Below are positions 20,352 to 23,162 of a stretch of 23,162 bases of DNA, one piece after another. Origin of the DNA: UMGS172 sp964634675 (GTDB lineage Bacteria; Bacillota; Clostridia; Oscillospirales; Acutalibacteraceae); assembly GCA_964634675.1 (NCBI GenBank), contig CAZWLH010000018.1:1-23162 (forward strand). Direction: 5' to 3'. The stretch's first letter is position 1. The number at the start of each line of letters is the position of its first letter. The notes beneath the pieces were generated by a model. It was not told where the DNA came from, searched no databases, and was given only the letters and a program-made list of their open reading frames with translations. The translations under genes were made by a program, and so were the position numbers.

Positions 20352-22148
20352 TCAGACCCTAAAGCCTGATTTTTTACGTTTTGCCAGATCGGCCATAGCC
20401 TCGGCCCAGGCGGTATCCTCCAATGCCGAAACATCGGGGTTATCGGCCTTCTTGCGCTCGGCCAATATCACGTTTATACTGTCGTCAAGCACCTTTTCGG
20501 CGTTCTCGTCGGCCACACCGACCGTCAGCAGCTTTGTGACATAGCCGATCTCGTCGGGCGTGAAATCAGCCCCCAAAAGCATAAGATCGAAGGCGTGCCC
20601 CGTTTCGGTCACGGTCAGTACACGTTCAAAGAGCTTGCGGTTGAAGTCGGTCAAAAAGTCGGATATGTCGATCCTCGACTTGACCGTTTCGAGCATATCG
20701 GGATGCCTTATCAGCACCGATATCACTGCCTCCTCGGCCGCCGCCGCACGCTTGAACTGCTGTTTTTGCGTATTTATCTCGTTTTTCGCGGCCTTCGGCG
20801 ACACAATATCGTTCAGCTCTTTTTTTACCTGAGTGCGGTGTCTGCGCTTTTGCGATTCGGCAACTATCTGCAAAAGCCTGCCCTTCGCAACGCCGTATTT
20901 CGCCGAAAGCTTGCCAGTATAAAGCTCGGTGGCTATCGGGTCGTTCAGCTCTGCCAGCACATCGCAGGCCTTGTTTAAATATTTCAGCATACCGTCGGTA
21001 GCTTCGAGATCAATGCCTCTTGCGGCAGTTATCAAGCGGTACTCCAAGGAGCTGAGTGATTCGGTAAGCAGCTTCTGAAACCTTGCGTTGCCGTGCTTTT
21101 TAATATATTCATCGGGATCCTTGCAGTCGGGCAATCTCAGCACCTTCACGTCGACCCCGACCTTGTCCAATATCACAAGTGCTCTGTCGGTGGCCTTTTC
21201 GCCGGCAGAATCGGCATCCATGGTCAAAACGACCTCCTTGGTATACCGTGCGAGCAGTCTTGCCTGATCCTCGGTGAAGGACGTTCCGAGTGCCGCTACC
21301 GCCGTTTCAAAGCCGGCTTGGTGCAGTGCTATGACATCCATATTTCCTTCGACCAATATCGCCTGCTTCGAGCAGAATTTTTTGGCGAAGTTGAGTGCAA
21401 ACATATTATGACTTTTTTTATAGACCGCCGTGTCCGATGTGTTTATGTATTTGCCGCCCTGCTTTTCGTTGCCCGGCATAGCGCGTCCGCTAAAGCCGAT
21501 GACCTTGCCGTGAATGTTGATTATCGGGAACATTATTCGGTTCCTAAAACGGTCATATGTGAACTGGCGACCGTTTTTGTCACGCTTGTCCGACTTGCTG
21601 ACAAGATCGGCGGCCTGGATAATATAATCCGAAAAGCCCTTGCTTTTCAAATGGTGCTCGAGTGCGTGCCAATCGTCTGGCGCAAAGCCGAGTCCGAAAT
21701 GCTTTACGGTCTTAAGGCTCAAGCCTCTGCCCAAAAAGTAGTCGAGTCCGGCTTTTCCGCTCTCACTCATCAGAACAGAGTGGAAAAACCTGCCCGCCTC
21801 GCTGTTGACGGCATAAATATCGTTTTTCAGCTTTTGCTCCTTGTCGTCACCGCCGTCCTCCGGCATTCTGAGACCGGCACGGTCGGCAAGCTTACGCACA
21901 GCATCGATATAATCGAGGTTTTCCATTTTCATGGTAAAGGTGATCACGTCACCGCCCTGACCGCAGCCGAAGCAGTAGTAAGAACCGTTTTCGGGATATA
22001 CCGTAAACGAAGGAGTCTTTTCGTTGTGGAACGGGCAAAGTCCGACAAGGTTGCTTCCACGCCTTTTGAGCACGATATACGGCGACAGTACCGATTCGAT
22101 ATCGCTTCGGTACTTAAGCTCCATCAAAAAATCCTGAGGTAAAGCCAC
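20352..22148 (-). CDS. dnaG: DNA primase DnaG
   Basis: Synthesises RNA primers for replication. The 598-aa protein has an N-terminal CHC2 zinc ribbon LCPFHNEKTPSF...YYCFGCGQGG (Cys38, His41, Cys59, Cys62). The catalytic core has the TOPRIM motifs VEGNMDV (Glu267) and MDADSAG (Asp311, Asp313). The C-terminal helicase-interaction region (about 460-598) is divergent but of normal length. Start is GTG at 22148 (MALPQDFL) with AAGGA about 10 nt upstream. Heads the long operon; 10-25 nt separate it from rpoD depending on the rpoD start. Confidence 0.97.
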   Translation of the reverse strand: MALPQDFLMELKYRSDIESVLSPYIVLKRRGSNLVGLCPFHNEKTPSFTVYPENGSYYCFGCGQGGDVITFTMKMENLDYIDAVRKLADRAGLRMPEDGGDDKEQKLKNDIYAVNSEAGRFFHSVLMSESGKAGLDYFLGRGLSLKTVKHFGLGFAPDDWHALEHHLKSKGFSDYIIQAADLVSKSDKRDKNGRQFTYDRFRNRIMFPIINIHGKVIGFSGRAMPGNEKQGGKYINTSDTAVYKKSHNMFALNFAKKFCSKQAILVEGNMDVIALHQAGFETAVAALGTSFTEDQARLLARYTKEVVLTMDADSAGEKATDRALVILDKVGVDVKVLRLPDCKDPDEYIKKHGNARFQKLLTESLSSLEYRLITAARGIDLEATDGMLKYLNKACDVLAELNDPIATELYTGKLSAKYGVAKGRLLQIVAESQKRRHRTQVKKELNDIVSPKAAKNEINTQKQQFKRAAAAEEAVISVLIRHPDMLETVKSRIDISDFLTDFNRKLFERVLTVTETGHAFDLMLLGADFTPDEIGYVTKLLTVGVADENAEKVLDDSINVILAERKKADNPDVSALEDTAWAEAMADLAKRKKSGFRV

Positions 22149-22176
22149 ACCGTCACCGTCCTTTTTATTACCCTAC

Positions 22177-22204
22177 ATCCTATTATTCGCAAAAATTTTG
22201 TAAA
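22177..22204 (-). promoter_or_regulatory. Weak candidate promoter of the dnaG-rpoD operon
   Basis: On the minus strand TTTACA (22204-22199), 16 bp, TAGGAT (22182-22177). The -35 is good and the -10 poor. No terminator separates yigZ from dnaG, so read-through from yigZ is also possible. Confidence 0.3.
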
Positions 22205-22228
22205 ATACTTTTTTTATTTTCGAAAAAT

Positions 22229-22849
22229 TCAGACCTCGGCGAAGCCCGTACCGACCGTTTCGGCCTCGAGTCGGCCGCAAAACGTGTTGATAAGCTTGAA
22301 ATTCAAGGCTTCATAATCGCTTTCGGTAACCGAAAAGGTCACCGTCACCTCTGAGGTAAATTCGTTTTCCTGTATCTTGCCGCCGCAATCGGCTATCACA
22401 CGCTCGACCTGCGCGTGATCGGAATAAGGACAGATCACACGGCATACACGGCACTCTCTCATAACGGCAATACCCGCCGCCCTTACGGCATCGGTCGCCG
22501 CCGCAGTATATGCACGTACAAGACCGCCCGTTCCGAGCAAGACACCGCCGAAATAGCGTGTTGTCACGATACAGCAATCGGTCAAGCCCTGCTTTCGCAG
22601 AACCTCAAGGGTCGGCATACCGGCCGTCGAATGAGGCTCACCGTCATCGGAATAGCGCACGGTATTGTTGCTTCGCAGAATATAGGCATAAACGTTATGC
22701 CTTGCACCGAAGGTCTCACTGCGGCGCTTTGCGATAAAGCTCAATGCCTCCTGCTCGGTCGTGCAGGGAATGACACTGCCGATAAAGCGTGAGCGCTTTT
22801 CCTCATATTCGGCCTCGGCCGCCGTTCTAACGGTTTTATACTCCGACAT
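22229..22849 (-). CDS. yigZ: YigZ/IMPACT family protein (UPF0029)
   Basis: A 206-aa protein of the YigZ/IMPACT family. The N-terminal domain carries the signature RHNVYAYIL, SDDGEPHSTAGMP and TTRYFGGVLLGTGGLVRAY. The C-terminal about 70 residues form the DUF1949 ferredoxin-like domain (ICPYSDHAQVERVI...). The eukaryotic relative IMPACT modulates Gcn2; the bacterial role is not settled. The ATG at 22849 has AGGTGAT close upstream. Its own promoter is not obvious, since only 20 bp lie between the rpmE terminator and its start. Confidence 0.92.
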   Translation of the reverse strand: MSEYKTVRTAAEAEYEEKRSRFIGSVIPCTTEQEALSFIAKRRSETFGARHNVYAYILRSNNTVRYSDDGEPHSTAGMPTLEVLRKQGLTDCCIVTTRYFGGVLLGTGGLVRAYTAAATDAVRAAGIAVMRECRVCRVICPYSDHAQVERVIADCGGKIQENEFTSEVTVTFSVTESDYEALNFKLINTFCGRLEAETVGTGFAEV

Positions 22850-22869
22850 CGGATCACCTGCCTTTTAGA

Positions 22870-22904
22870 AAACTAAAACCGCAGTTGCAAAGTACAACTG
22901 CGGT
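22870..22904 (-). terminator. Terminator of rpmE
   Basis: On the minus strand ACCGCAGTTG (22904-22895) pairs with CAACTGCGGT (22887-22878), a perfect 10-bp stem with a 7-nt loop, followed by TTTAGTTTTC. It lies 17 bp after the rpmE stop and before yigZ. Confidence 0.8.
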
Positions 22905-22920
22905 CAAAGATCTGAAACAA

Positions 22921-23127
22921 TTATTTTGCATCCATGCCAAAGCGTTTTTTAAATCTGTCAACACGACCACCGGTATCTACAAGCTTCTGTCTGCCGGTAA
23001 AAAACGGATGACACTTGGAGCAAATATCCAAACGGATATCTTTCTTTGTTGAGCGAGTTTCAAACTCAGCTCCGCAAGCACACTTTACAACAACTGTCTC
23101 ATACTGCGGATGAATACCCTCTTTCAT
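22921..23127 (-). CDS. rpmE: 50S ribosomal protein L31 (bL31, zinc-binding form)
   Basis: A 68-aa large-subunit protein bridging the subunits near the central protuberance. It starts MKEGIHPQYE. Cys16 and Cys18 (KCACG) plus Cys36 and Cys39 (CSKCHPFFTG) make it the C+ (zinc-ribbon) form, which in other bacteria is made when zinc is plentiful. It ends RVDRFKKRFGM. The ATG at 23127 has AGGGGTGA upstream. Its promoter lies in the last bases or beyond the window. A zinc-free L31 paralogue, if any, is not here. Confidence 0.96.
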   Translation of the reverse strand: MKEGIHPQYETVVVKCACGAEFETRSTKKDIRLDICSKCHPFFTGRQKLVDTGGRVDRFKKRFGMDAK

Positions 23128-23162
23128 ATTGTCACCCCTCTCCTTTTCTTCACATCAGTAAA

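Noticed and set aside
21093..22142. 349-codon open frame on the + strand across dnaG
   Set aside because: Antisense shadow of a well-supported primase gene; no RBS or recognisable domain.
1..23162. tRNA or rRNA genes, CRISPR arrays, transposases, riboswitches, replication origin
   Set aside because: Looked for by eye in all intergenic regions. Gaps are short (all under 300 bp), and no repeats with spacers, cloverleaf sequences, transposase motifs or clustered DnaA boxes were seen.

Overview
This window looks like chromosomal core sequence from a spore-forming member of the Clostridia, most likely Oscillospirales/Ruminococcaceae-like. The basis is the gene content (a SleB-type cortex-lytic enzyme, a dnaG-rpoD operon followed by trmK and rqcH, a pArg-phosphatase-type LMW phosphatase, zinc-ribbon L31), mid-50s % GC coding DNA by eye, and AT-rich sigma-A-like promoters. 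The taxonomic call is inference. No phylogenetic marker was compared.

Layout, left to right. (1) 1-814: an AT-rich intergenic stretch with hairpins, then sleB on the + strand. (2) 838-2214 (-): a MATE-family transporter gene broken by a single in-frame TAG. Its promoter is overlapped by an inverted repeat, and it converges on sleB. (3) 2281-3425 (-): gap (glycolytic GAPDH) as a complete single-gene unit with promoter, strong RBS and terminator. (4) 3563-6399 (-): two overlapping flavoprotein genes (HI0933/YhiN family, then COG2509 family) under one near-consensus promoter. (5) 6445-7389: a small, clearly AT-richer islet (about 36-40 % GC by hand count) with an XRE-type regulator (-) and a divergent small lipoprotein (+). 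Their promoters are interlaced and each carries a 19-bp palindromic operator of the same sequence family. (6) 7514-8557 (-): dusB. (7) 8594-13562 (+): polA, an arginine-phosphatase-like LMW-PTP, rimI, tsaD and a C_GCAxxG_C_C protein, all touching or overlapping, closed by a strong hairpin terminator. (8) 13575-22148 (-): a tight nine-gene unit dnaG, rpoD, TSCPD protein, unknown 181-aa protein, DUF1858 protein, trmK, rqcH, TIM-barrel sugar isomerase/epimerase-like gene and capA-like gene. (9) 22229-23127 (-): yigZ and rpmE, with a terminator between them.

Functionally most of the window is information processing: replication (dnaG, polA), housekeeping transcription (rpoD), tRNA modification (dusB, tsaD, trmK), ribosome maturation and rescue (rimI, rqcH, rpmE), and protein phospho-arginine turnover. 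The least ordinary parts are the divergent XRE/lipoprotein switch at 6445-7389, the amber-interrupted MATE gene, the small cysteine-bearing proteins next to rpoD with a protein I do not recognise between them, and two residue substitutions at normally conserved sites in RimI and TsaD. I saw no tRNA or rRNA gene, CRISPR array, insertion sequence, riboswitch or replication origin. I did not find a convincing large new defence or biosynthetic system. The best candidate for something undescribed is the two-gene XRE/lipoprotein module.
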